Shown: positions 24,714 through 31,836 of the stretch, piece by piece
Numbering within the stretch: the first letter of the stretch is position 1
Layout: each line of letters starts with the position of its first letter
Origin: JANXMY01 sp965246745
Lineage (GTDB): Bacteria > Armatimonadota > Armatimonadia > Armatimonadales > Capsulimonadaceae
DNA length: 64,000 nucleotides
Direction of reading: 5' to 3'
Assembly: GCA_965246745.1 (NCBI GenBank)
Contig: OZ251980.1
Coordinates: 1,674,001-1,738,000 of the forward strand
The notes under the pieces: model-generated
What the model saw: only the letters and a program-made list of their open reading frames with translations
What the model was told of the DNA's origin: nothing
The model's database searches: none
Translations under genes and position numbers: made by a program

Positions 24714-25182
24714 TATGGTTTCGTGCCTTCTTGACCTCGGTATTGCCCCCATTGACCGGGATGACGTTCTGACCAGAATTGGCTTTGGAAATATGCGAGT
24801 AATTGGGCGTCATTTTGATAGACCCTCTCGCCTTCGTTTGTCGCGGCGTAGCGAAACTCCACTTCGTTATCAGCCCATTCTGTATCTTGGTGCTGCTGCC
24901 AGTCCCACTGAAGCGGATTGGCAAGAACGGCCTTCCATTCTCCGGGCATCAGTTCCGTTTCTTCGCCAGTAAATGTTGTACCGCGAAATAGCGTAATCAA
25001 GCCAAAAGCAAGCAGACCATCAACGGCTTGCCGCGCCTTTTTTTTTGCTGCTCATATGGCAGATCAGGGTACAGGCCGCGCACATATCCGACTGCCCAGG
25101 AAAAATAACCATAATCTTCCGTAGCATCTTCCAGAACGTCCATTTGTTCGGGCGTGAGATGGATCGGCTGAATAATCATCAT
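24713..25182 (-). CDS. Uncharacterised gene split by a nine-A run (restored by -1 frameshift)
   Basis: Two overlapping frames appear to be one gene. The first (from ATG 25182, 61 codons) reads MMIIQPIHLTPEQMDVLEDA and reaches CAA AAA AAA AGG; in this frame it ends soon after at VCLLLA. A -1 shift on the A run (T run at 25038-25046 on the plus strand) instead gives QKKKARQAVDGLLAFGLI and continues into the second frame (TLFRGTTFTGEETELMPGEW...GQYRGQEGTKP) without a stop, for a product of about 156 residues. CAAAAAAAAAGG resembles the bacterial A-AAA-AAG slippery site. It may be programmed slippage, a broken gene, or a sequencing error. The family is not recognised. It overlaps the DUF5615 stop (ATGA) upstream. 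Confidence 0.6.
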
Positions 25183-25523
25183 AGCGGCAAATACCGAACT
25201 TGGCTTGCGTACTCTTCCAGCTCGCTCACTCGGGCAATGGTTTCCAGATCGTCAATGCACTGACCGATGACGGTGGCTTGCTGATGCTGGTACAAAACGC
25301 CGACGAAATACTCGCCGCTTGTCTGACGGCGATTGGCTTCCACCAGAAAATCGTCGTCCTGCGTGAAGAGGAGGCGGTTCAGCACTGCCGCGCGGTCCAG
25401 CAGATCGGCATCGTCCATTCGTCCCGCGCCGTCTTCCTGCGCGGTCAGCACATCCACCCCGCGCCGACGCAGACCGCGCGTGATGGCCTCTTTGACGTGT
25501 ACGTCCATGTAAAAAGCAACCAT
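25179..25523 (-). CDS. DUF5615 PIN-like toxin
   Basis: The 114-residue protein matches the DUF5615 group of PIN-like nucleases. MVAFYMDVHVKEAITRGLRR (with the first acidic residue Asp7), GVDVLTAQEDGAGRMDDADLL and LLFTQDDDFLVEA give the acidic residues expected of a PIN active site. Paired with DUF433 in many genomes, it is regarded as the toxin of a type II toxin-antitoxin module acting on RNA. Its ATG overlaps the stop of the DUF433 gene by 4 bases (ATGA), as expected for a coupled pair, and its stop overlaps the next gene in the same way. Confidence 0.85.
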   Translation of the reverse strand: MVAFYMDVHVKEAITRGLRRRGVDVLTAQEDGAGRMDDADLLDRAAVLNRLLFTQDDDFLVEANRRQTSGEYFVGVLYQHQQATVIGQCIDDLETIARVSELEEYASQVRYLPL

Positions 25524-25891
25524 CAGGCAGGGGCCTCTCCATTCTTCGCCGCACTGCGCCGACGTATTTCATCGCGCCATGCCATGTTACCAGAACTTTC
25601 GCACCCGCGCTGATAGGCCGCTTGGCCGGCACGGATCAGCTCGTCAATCTCGGGCTGATGATCGTAGTAGTATGCCAGCGCAGCATGGATTTGGGCAAGC
25701 GTCAGCGACGGATACTCGGCGTGGATGGCATCGGCGCTCTGCCCCTGTTGATAGTCCAGCGCGACTTCCACGACTTTGACATTGCTGTCGTCAATCCAGG
25801 CGACGCCGCGCTCGTCCCGATGGATATGCAGCAGCCCTGTATACGGCCCGATTTCCACCGGCAGCGGCGCTTGAAGCAAAGAAGTTGACAT
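25523..25891 (-). CDS. DUF433 antitoxin
   Basis: The 122-residue protein is a DUF433 family member, the usual antitoxin partner of DUF5615 nucleases. It has an N-terminal beta part (LLHIHRDERGVAWIDDSNVK), then VVEVALDYQQGQSADAIHAEYPSLTLAQIHAAL, which I break as VVEVALDYQQGQSADAIH and SLTLAQIHAALAYYYDH. This is the winged HTH-like region thought to bind the operon's promoter. A C-terminal tail rich in charged residues probably wraps the toxin. It is the first of four tightly overlapping genes ending with the flavin reductase. It lies 2 bases after the stop of hom, so read-through from hom is possible. Confidence 0.87.
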   Translation of the reverse strand: MSTSLLQAPLPVEIGPYTGLLHIHRDERGVAWIDDSNVKVVEVALDYQQGQSADAIHAEYPSLTLAQIHAALAYYYDHQPEIDELIRAGQAAYQRGCESSGNMAWRDEIRRRSAAKNGEAPA

Positions 25892-25893
25892 GG

Positions 25894-27186
25894 TTATTCT
25901 TCTACCCGTATCCAGTTTTCAATCGCCGAGACGATGTGCAGGCGGTTGATGACATCGAGCGCGGAGCGTAAATTCGCTTCCAAAGTCTGGTGGGTAATCC
26001 AGACGATCTCGGCGTCGCCGTCCGGCAGGGCACGCTGGACGACGCTTTCAATGCTCACGTTGAAGTCGCCGAAGACCGACGCGAGCGACGCCAGCACTTT
26101 CGGGCGGTCGTGGGCAGTGAGGCGGACATAGTACTTGGTCCGCAGGCGGTCAATCGGCAGGGCCGGCTTTTGGTCGTAGCAGGTGCAGCCCAGCCGGCCG
26201 GTTGCGCCCCGGCGGATGTTGCGGGCGATCTCGATAATATCGCCGACGACCGCGCTGCCGGTCGGCAGGCTGCCTGCGCCGCGCCCGTAGAACATCACGT
26301 CGCCGACGGCATTGCCCTTCAAGTAAACGCCGTTGTACACGTCGTTGACCGACGCCAGCGGGTGCGCGATGGGAAGCAGCACGGGATGAACGCGGATTTG
26401 GAGGGCGTCGCCGAGGTCTTGACCGATGCCGGCGATTTTGACGACGTAGCCCAGTTCTTTCGCGACCGCGATGTCGCGCTTGGAGATTTTGGTGATGCCT
26501 TCGACATAAATGTCTTCGGGCAGAACGCGCGAGGTGAACGCGATGGACGACAAAATCGCGGTTTTGTACTGGGCGTCGTACCCCTCGACATCGTTGGTCG
26601 GATCGGACTCGGCGTACCCATGCGCCTGCGCTTCGGCCAGCACGTCTGCGAAGTCAGCGTCCTCGCTGGTCATCTTAGACAAAATATAATTGGTCGTGCC
26701 GTTGACGATGCCCATGATCTCGGTGAATTTATTGGCGGCCAGCGCTTGCTTTAATGGCTGAATAATCGGAATGCCGCCGCCGACGCTGCCTTCGAAGCTG
26801 AAGTCTAAATCACGATGCTCGGCTTCATGCAATAAATCATGGCCCGCTTTCGCCATCATTTCTTTGTTCGCCGTCACGATGTTTTTGCCGGTTTTGATGG
26901 CTCGCAGCACAAGGTCATGCGCGGGCTGAACGCCGCCGATCAGCTCGCACAAAATGTCAATCTCGGGGTCGTCGGTGACTTCTTCCGGGTTTTCGGTCAA
27001 AAGCGCCCCCTCAACGTTTATCTCACGCGCTTTGGACTTGTCGCGGACGGCGATGCGCCGGACGACCACGGGAGCGCCGACTTTGCGGGCGATAGCGTCG
27101 GCGTTTTCGGTGAGGACGCGCACCGTGCCGCTGCCGACCACGCCGAGGCCGAGCAGTCCGATGTTGATTTGTGTCTTCGGGGTCAT
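25894..27186 (-). CDS. hom: Homoserine dehydrogenase
   Basis: The 430-residue enzyme reduces aspartate-semialdehyde to homoserine on the way to threonine and methionine. The NAD(P) motif is GLLGLGVVGSGTVRVL at the N-terminus. The family signature GIVNGTTNYILSKM and the catalytic-region stretch ESDPTNDVEGYDAQYKTAI (Lys in the last part) are intact. A C-terminal ACT domain (VRLTAHDRPKVLASLASVF) suggests allosteric control by threonine. It begins within the stop of accB (4-base overlap), so the two are translationally coupled; the stand-alone length without aspartokinase is typical for this form. Confidence 0.96.
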   Translation of the reverse strand: MTPKTQINIGLLGLGVVGSGTVRVLTENADAIARKVGAPVVVRRIAVRDKSKAREINVEGALLTENPEEVTDDPEIDILCELIGGVQPAHDLVLRAIKTGKNIVTANKEMMAKAGHDLLHEAEHRDLDFSFEGSVGGGIPIIQPLKQALAANKFTEIMGIVNGTTNYILSKMTSEDADFADVLAEAQAHGYAESDPTNDVEGYDAQYKTAILSSIAFTSRVLPEDIYVEGITKISKRDIAVAKELGYVVKIAGIGQDLGDALQIRVHPVLLPIAHPLASVNDVYNGVYLKGNAVGDVMFYGRGAGSLPTGSAVVGDIIEIARNIRRGATGRLGCTCYDQKPALPIDRLRTKYYVRLTAHDRPKVLASLASVFGDFNVSIESVVQRALPDGDAEIVWITHQTLEANLRSALDVINRLHIVSAIENWIRVEE

Positions 27187-27698
27187 TGCGGCTCCACAAA
27201 AATCAAGGGCTGGCCCTGCTGGACCAGCTTGCCGCTTTCGACCGGCGTGCCGGTGACGCGGCCTGCGGCTTCCGCCGGCACTTCGCTGTAGACTTTCATC
27301 GCTTCGATTAGGCCGATGGTCTGGCCGACTTTGACGAGGTCGCCGACCGACACAAACGGCGGGTCGCCGGGCGACGGCGAGCGGTAAAAGACCCCGACCA
27401 TCGGCGACTCCAGCGCGACTGCCGCGCTTTTCGGCGGCGCAGGCGTCAGCGCCGCCGTTTCCGAGTGCGCCGGCAGGGGCGCGGGGGTCAGGAGATGGGG
27501 GTGCGCCGGAACCGCGATTGCCGCGCCCGGCATTGATGCCGCCGGGGCGCTGACAGCCGCTTTCACGGTCAGCGTGACGCCGCCTTCTGCCACAGTCAGC
27601 TCGGACAAGCCGTGCGCCGCCGCAAGCTGCGCCAGGGTCTGCACGGCGTCAATGATCGTTTCGGTGTCAGTTCGCTGGGGTTGAGTTTCTTCGGCCAC
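27183..27698 (-). CDS. accB: Biotin carboxyl carrier protein of acetyl-CoA carboxylase
   Basis: The 171-residue protein has the AccB layout: an N-terminal helix region (TIIDAVQTLAQLAAAHGLSE), a long Ala/Pro-rich linker, and a C-terminal biotinyl domain with ESPMVGVFYRSPSPG and the biotin-accepting lysine in LIEAMKVYSEV. It carries carboxybiotin between the carboxylase and transferase subunits in fatty-acid synthesis. The GTG at 27698 with CAGGAG upstream is chosen; the frame is open further upstream but lacks family resemblance there. accC, its usual partner, is not adjacent; hom follows instead, with a 4-base overlap. A promoter-like pair lies just upstream. Confidence 0.92.
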   Translation of the reverse strand: MAEETQPQRTDTETIIDAVQTLAQLAAAHGLSELTVAEGGVTLTVKAAVSAPAASMPGAAIAVPAHPHLLTPAPLPAHSETAALTPAPPKSAAVALESPMVGVFYRSPSPGDPPFVSVGDLVKVGQTIGLIEAMKVYSEVPAEAAGRVTGTPVESGKLVQQGQPLIFVEPQ

Positions 27699-27714
27699 GC
27701 ATCGCTCCTGCCGT

Positions 27715-27745
27715 ATTGTAGCATGGAAGCGGGGGGCGAAGTCAA
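27715..27745 (-). promoter_or_regulatory. Promoter of accB-hom
   Basis: On the minus strand TTGACT (27740-27745) and TACAAT (27715-27720) are 19 bp apart, the same spacing as at rfbD. The -10 box is 16 bases from the accB GTG, so the leader is short but leaves room for the CAGGAG ribosome site. The -35 box touches the stop codon of the HxlR gene. Confidence 0.55.
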
Positions 27746-28159
27746 TCACTGCGGCTCGCTTCGGGACGCGCGGGCGCGGTGCGTCCGGCCCCACAGCTCA
27801 AGGGCGCGGATCAGCGGGGTGAAGGTCTTGCCGTACTCGGAGCAGGCATACTCGACCAGCGGCGGGAACCGGCGCAGGGTGGTTCGGGCCACAATGCCGT
27901 CCCGCTCCAATTCGCGCAGCGATGCCAGCAGCATTTTTTCCGAGATCAGCGGCAGGCGGCGGCGCAGCTCGCTCGGCCGCTGCGGGGCGTCCTTCAGATG
28001 CCACAAAATCAGCACCTTCCACTTCCCGTCCAGGACAGCCAGCGCGGCCTCGACATTGACGGTTTCTTCCGGCTTGCTGCCCCGCGCCGTCAGGACTTCA
28101 GCGGTCGAGATAGAACATGGCTCGGCAGTGTTTTCAGAAGGTCTGTTTTCGGTGTTCAT
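27746..28159 (-). CDS. HxlR-family winged-helix regulator
   Basis: The 137-residue protein has the HxlR signature: ALAVLDGKWKVLILWHL (residues about 40-56), RPSELRRRLPLISEKML with the recognition helix, LRELERDGIVARTTL and PPLVEYACSEYGKTFTPLI. HxlR-type repressors or activators often sense aldehydes, quinones or oxidative stress and control divergent detoxification genes. The gene is divergent from the run of hydrolase, SDR and PQQ-dehydrogenase genes starting at 28649, making it the obvious candidate regulator. The ATG at 28159 is taken; an in-frame start 45 bases upstream is possible. One Cys (PCSIS) near the N-terminus could be redox-active. Confidence 0.9.
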   Translation of the reverse strand: MNTENRPSENTAEPCSISTAEVLTARGSKPEETVNVEAALAVLDGKWKVLILWHLKDAPQRPSELRRRLPLISEKMLLASLRELERDGIVARTTLRRFPPLVEYACSEYGKTFTPLIRALELWGRTHRARASRSEPQ

Positions 28160-28216
28160 GCACTTTTTATACCCAGGCAGGTCAATAGGCACACAAGCAC
28201 ACAAAAAAGTAAGTGA

Positions 28217-28245
28217 TTGACACCCGAATTTGTGCTAGGTACACT
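28217..28245 (+). promoter_or_regulatory. Promoter of the putative catabolic cluster
   Basis: TTGACA (28217-28222) and TACACT (28240-28245), 17 bp apart, point toward the plus-strand cluster and lie 57 bases from the HxlR start codon. The repeated motif GCACACAAGCACACAAAA just upstream (28190-28207) could be a regulator site. If transcription starts near 28252, it runs through about 400 bases of gene remnants before the first intact gene. Confidence 0.7.
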
Positions 28246-28283
28246 CTCCCCGTTTGAGACGCAGGAGTTAAGCTGTAGAAATC

Positions 28284-28375
28284 TTGGGCCAGGCATACGC
28301 CGAGCGTCTCGCCGAGCATGGGGCCGATGTGGTGGTTGCCGACTTAAGGCCGGCGCCGGAACCGAGCAGAAAGTT
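28284..28375 (+). pseudogene. Fragment of a short-chain dehydrogenase (first remnant)
   Basis: The frame reads LGQAYAERLAEHGADVVVAD followed by LRPAPEP. It is nearly the same as residues 17-45 of the intact SDR at 29525 (LGQAYAERLAQDGADVVVAD, LNPAPDT). The fragment has neither a proper start nor the rest of the fold and ends in unrelated sequence. It is a relic of a duplicated copy of that gene, left between the promoter and the first intact cluster gene. Confidence 0.75.
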
Positions 28376-28504
28376 GTCGCGGCTTTCCAGGGCGTCAACG
28401 GACAAATGTCTTTTCGGGATTATGCACTACTCTTTGTTCTATGAGCATTGTCTTGGGAGCGAGCCATCTTAGAGGATAGAGATGGCAGATATGTGACGGA
28501 AAGG

Positions 28505-28627
28505 CTTTACGGCATCGGTGAAGCCATCGCCGGTACATTGGCACAGGCAGCCGCTGCTGTGATTGTGCATGGACGCCATGCGGAGAAGGCAAACCGAGTT
28601 GCCGAAAGAATTGTGCGGTCAGAAAAT
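28505..28627 (+). pseudogene. Fragment of a second, different short-chain dehydrogenase
   Basis: The frame reads YGIGEAIAGTLAQAAAAVIV followed by HGRHAEKANRVAERIV. This is the cofactor-binding start of an SDR (normally TGxxxGIGxAIA...VxVxGR), with the first glycine part missing. It differs from the 29525 gene, so at least two SDR genes have decayed here. The rest of the 28376-28504 stretch shows no recognisable coding. Confidence 0.65.
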
Positions 28628-28648
28628 TAACAAGGAGACGACTAGAAG

Positions 28649-29329
28649 ATGACAACGAACAATACTCTTGCAACCGCGACCCAAGCGGTCAGCGTTTCGG
28701 TGGGCTTACCGAGCCTTCTCACGCCCGACAACTGCGCTCTGCTGATGATAGATCATCAGTCTCTCATGGCCCTCGCTGTGCAGTCCATTGACCGGGCGCT
28801 GCTTACCGGGAACGTCGCGGGGCTAGCCAAAACAGGGAAGCTTTTCAATCTGCCCACTGTATTAACAACAGCCGTAGCCAGCCGGTCCGGTCCGCTGATC
28901 CCGGAACTGCAATCGGTGTTTCCAAACCAGACGCCGATTGACCGGACCACAATGAATGCCTGGGAAGACGACAACTTTCGTGCAGCCGTCGTGGGGACTG
29001 GCCGGAAAAAGCTGGTAATGGCCGGATTATGGACGGAGGTCTGCATCGCGATGGCCGGCCTGTCCGCGCTGGGTGACGATTACGAGGTCTATGTAGTGAC
29101 CGATGCCTGCGGGGGCGTCAGCCTCGACGCGCACCAGCAAGCTGTCCAGCGACTGGTTCAGGCCGGTGTTATTCCTGTCACCTGGATGTCCGTACTGCTG
29201 GAATTACAGCGTGACTGGGCACGCGGGGAGACGGCGGCGGCGGCGGCGGACGTCGCGATTCAGCAGGGCGGCGGCTTCGCCATCGGACTCGGGTATGAGG
29301 CTGCCCTTCTCGCACCGGCTGCTCAATGA
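28649..29329 (+). CDS. Isochorismatase-like cysteine hydrolase
   Basis: The 226-residue protein has the isochorismatase/nicotinamidase fold of the YcaC type. CALLMIDHQSLM (residues about 29-40) holds the catalytic Asp, and LVMAGLWTEVCIAMAGLSAL holds the nucleophilic Cys preceded by the cis-peptide region. DDYEVYVVTDACGGVSLDAH and QRLVQAGVIPVTWMSVLLEL complete the match. Such enzymes hydrolyse amides or esters; the substrate is unknown. AAGGAGACGA precedes the ATG. It is the first intact gene of the HxlR-associated plus-strand run; 195 bases without visible features separate it from the next gene. Confidence 0.88.
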   Translation: MTTNNTLATATQAVSVSVGLPSLLTPDNCALLMIDHQSLMALAVQSIDRALLTGNVAGLAKTGKLFNLPTVLTTAVASRSGPLIPELQSVFPNQTPIDRTTMNAWEDDNFRAAVVGTGRKKLVMAGLWTEVCIAMAGLSALGDDYEVYVVTDACGGVSLDAHQQAVQRLVQAGVIPVTWMSVLLELQRDWARGETAAAAADVAIQQGGGFAIGLGYEAALLAPAAQ

Positions 29330-29524
29330 CCGCAGAGAAACTGGACGGTGCAGCTCCTAAATCGCCCTTCGGGGCGCTGACGCGACACAGGGCGTGTCGG
29401 TCTCCCCGTCTTCTTTTCGGCACCTACCTTCCGCCGCTTTCAGTGGCAGCAGTTTTTCTAAGACAGAACGTACTGTGACGAAGAGCATGAGCCGGCAGCC
29501 TTACGCTTCTGGCAAGAAAGGGAA

Positions 29525-30274
29525 ATGAAAATGGGACGATTAGATGGAAAAGTCGCTGTAGTAACCGGCGGCGCTCAGGGGCTGGGCCAGGCGTATGCCG
29601 AGCGGCTGGCCCAGGACGGGGCCGATGTGGTGGTGGCCGACCTTAATCCGGCCCCCGACACCGAGAAAAAAATAACGGCGGCGGGGCGGCAGGCGCTCGC
29701 GGTCGTGTGCGACGTGTCCGTGCCGGAGCAGGTGGCGGCGCTTGCCGCTCAGGCGGACGCACGGTTCGGGCGGGTGGACATTGTGGTCAACAACGCCGGT
29801 ATTTACCCGTTTCAGCCGTTTGACCAGCTCACGTTTGAGGACTGGAAGCGGGTCATGGCGACCAATCTGGATGCGGGCTTTTTAACCGCAAAAGCGTTCG
29901 TGCCCGGCATGAAGGCGCGGCGCTGGGGGCGCATTGTCGGGGTTACTTCCAACACCTGCTGGGTCAACGACCCGAATTTCCTGCATTATGTCACTTCTAA
30001 AATGGCGGTGGTCGGCTTCACGCGGGCGCTGGCTTCCGAAGTCGGCAATGACGGCATCACCGTCAACTGCGTCGGGCCGTCGCTGACCCGCACCCCCGGC
30101 ACCGAGCAAAGCCCGGCGGCGCAGATTTTCGACACCTGGCAGAACAGTCAGGCAATCCGCCGCTTGGAGCAGCCGGAAGATATGGTCGGCGCAGTGTCGT
30201 TTTTCTGCTCCGACGACGCCGCATTTATCACCGGGCAAACGCTCATGGTAGACGGCGGCATGGTGCGCTTGTAG
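29525..30274 (+). CDS. Short-chain dehydrogenase/reductase
   Basis: The 249-residue classical SDR has the cofactor motif VVTGGAQGLGQAYAERLA, the acidic VVVADLNPAP segment favouring NAD, NNAG (VVNNAGIYPF), and the active-site region with VTSNTC and YVTSKMAVVGFTRALA (catalytic Tyr-x3-Lys). It ends ITGQTLMVDGGMVRL, as in 3-oxoacyl-ACP-reductase-like enzymes. The expected catalytic Ser is present as TSNTC. The substrate is unknown. A truncated near-copy of its N-terminus lies at 28284, so the gene was once duplicated. It belongs to the HxlR-linked cluster and is followed after 36 bases by the SnoaL-like gene. Confidence 0.92.
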   Translation: MKMGRLDGKVAVVTGGAQGLGQAYAERLAQDGADVVVADLNPAPDTEKKITAAGRQALAVVCDVSVPEQVAALAAQADARFGRVDIVVNNAGIYPFQPFDQLTFEDWKRVMATNLDAGFLTAKAFVPGMKARRWGRIVGVTSNTCWVNDPNFLHYVTSKMAVVGFTRALASEVGNDGITVNCVGPSLTRTPGTEQSPAAQIFDTWQNSQAIRRLEQPEDMVGAVSFFCSDDAAFITGQTLMVDGGMVRL

Positions 30275-30310
30275 CGCCGAGCATTCGACGACCGACGAAA
30301 GGGAAACTCG

Positions 30311-30760
30311 ATGACCTCCTTGAACAACACGGCGGCGGACGATGCCGCGATCCGCAATCTTTGCTTTCGCTTTTCGGCGTGCGTCCTGTCGCGCGACCGT
30401 GCGGCGTTCCGGGCCTGCTGGGCGGAAAACGGCGTGTGGGACATCGGAGCGCCGATGAATGTCCACCTGGAAGGCGCGGACAGCATCGCCGACGGGTTCG
30501 CCCATCTGATGCAAAGCTGGGAGTTTTTCGTGCAGATGCCGCACGGCGGCGTGATCACGCTTGACGGCGACACGGCGACGGCGACCTGGATTATGAACGA
30601 AGTCGGTCAGCCCGCCGGCGACCCCAAAGGCCACTTCAACTACTCTACCTACACCGACGACGTGGTCAAGCAGAACGGCGAATGGAAGTTCGCCAAGCGT
30701 GTCTACAAATTTCTGTATTTGGACGAAACGCCGCTGACCGGCAAAGCGGTTTCTTCCTAG
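30311..30760 (+). CDS. SnoaL-like / NTF2-fold protein
   Basis: The 149-residue protein matches the SnoaL-like polyketide-cyclase/dehydratase fold. It has AAIRNLCFRFSACVLSRDRA and FRACWAENGVWDIGAPM near the start, HGGVITLDGDTATATWIMNE in the middle, and the late strands YTDDVVKQNGEWKFAKRVYK with FLYLDE. These small alpha+beta barrels act as isomerases, hydrolases or dehydratases of cyclic compounds. Placement among an SDR, an alpha/beta hydrolase and a cupin suggests a step in breakdown of a cyclic substrate, by inference. RBS GAAAGGGAAA. Confidence 0.85.
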   Translation: MTSLNNTAADDAAIRNLCFRFSACVLSRDRAAFRACWAENGVWDIGAPMNVHLEGADSIADGFAHLMQSWEFFVQMPHGGVITLDGDTATATWIMNEVGQPAGDPKGHFNYSTYTDDVVKQNGEWKFAKRVYKFLYLDETPLTGKAVSS

Positions 30761-30786
30761 AGCCTTCCCCGGCGAGGAGACCCCCT

Positions 30787-31821
30787 GTGAAATTCAAGCT
30801 TTTTGCCGGAGCGCTCCTAAGCGTGTGCGCCCTGCTCCGGCTCGCTCCATCCGCCTCGGCTCAGGCCGCCCTGCCGGACGACGCGCTGTACGCCCCCGAC
30901 AGGGCGGCGGCGGAGCAGCCGTTCGACCGGGCCGCCTTCGCCGCCGCCTTCAGCCACCACAAAGCCACTGTGGACGGCATCCCAATTCACTACGTTGTCG
31001 GCGGCCGTGGGACCCCGCTTCTGCTGCTCCACGGCTGGCCGGAAACCTGGTATTCCTGGCGGCGTGCCATGCCCGCCCTCGCCAAGCATTACACCGTCGT
31101 TGCGGTAGACATGCCCGGCTTCGGCGACTCGCAGGCAGCCCCGTCCGCCGACAAGAAGACCGTTGCCCGCTTTCTGCACGCTCTCATGACTCAGCTCGGC
31201 TACCGCAAGATTTTTCTCGCCGGGCATGACATGGGCGGGCCGGTGGCGTATGCTTACGCCACCGCTTACCCGCAGGAAGTCCAAAAACTGCTGCTGATGG
31301 AAACGGCGATCCCCGGCTTCGGGTTCGCCGACGGCAGCGGCGACGACATTCTCAAAATCACGCCGCAGAGCGTTTCGGGAGTTTGGCACTTTCCGTTTTT
31401 TATGAACCCGGACATGGCCGAAATGCTGGTGCGCGGGCATGAGCGGGAATTTGTCGCCGCGATGTCCAAAAACAGCTACCACAACCCTTCGGCGTTCAGC
31501 AGCGATGAGCTGGACGAGCTGACCCGCTGGCTGACCGCGCCGGGCGGTTTCCGGTCCGGGATTGCTTATTATCAAGCGCTGTTTGTGGACGCGCAGCAAA
31601 ACCGGGTTTCGGGAAAAACGAAGCTGACGATGCCGGTCTTTGTTTTGTGCGGCGACGACGGCTTTTTGAAGAATGTTACGGCAAAATCCGTGTCGGAGGT
31701 TGCCACCGATGTCCGCAGCGCGGTCGTGCCGAAAAGCGGGCATTTCATCGCCGAAGAGCGGCCGGGCTACCTCGCCGCGCAGATGATCGGCTTTTTCGGC
31801 AGCGATGCCGGGACGCCTTAG
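30787..31821 (+). CDS. Exported alpha/beta hydrolase, epoxide-hydrolase-like
   Basis: The 344-residue protein begins with a signal peptide (KLFAGALLSVCALLRLAPSA, then SAQA), so it should act outside the cytoplasm. The alpha/beta hydrolase core shows the oxyanion segment LLLHGWPETWYSWR, nucleophile elbow LAGHDMGGPVAYAYA (Asp, as in epoxide hydrolases and haloalkane dehalogenases), and the late Asp and His in LCGDDGFLK and KSGHFIAEERPG. HGWP with an Asp nucleophile favours epoxide hydrolase. The start is GTG with GCGAGGAGACC upstream. Secretion fits the periplasmic PQQ enzyme and porin in the same run. Confidence 0.9.
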   Translation: MKFKLFAGALLSVCALLRLAPSASAQAALPDDALYAPDRAAAEQPFDRAAFAAAFSHHKATVDGIPIHYVVGGRGTPLLLLHGWPETWYSWRRAMPALAKHYTVVAVDMPGFGDSQAAPSADKKTVARFLHALMTQLGYRKIFLAGHDMGGPVAYAYATAYPQEVQKLLLMETAIPGFGFADGSGDDILKITPQSVSGVWHFPFFMNPDMAEMLVRGHEREFVAAMSKNSYHNPSAFSSDELDELTRWLTAPGGFRSGIAYYQALFVDAQQNRVSGKTKLTMPVFVLCGDDGFLKNVTAKSVSEVATDVRSAVVPKSGHFIAEERPGYLAAQMIGFFGSDAGTP

Positions 31822-31836
31822 TTTTTGGAGAACACA

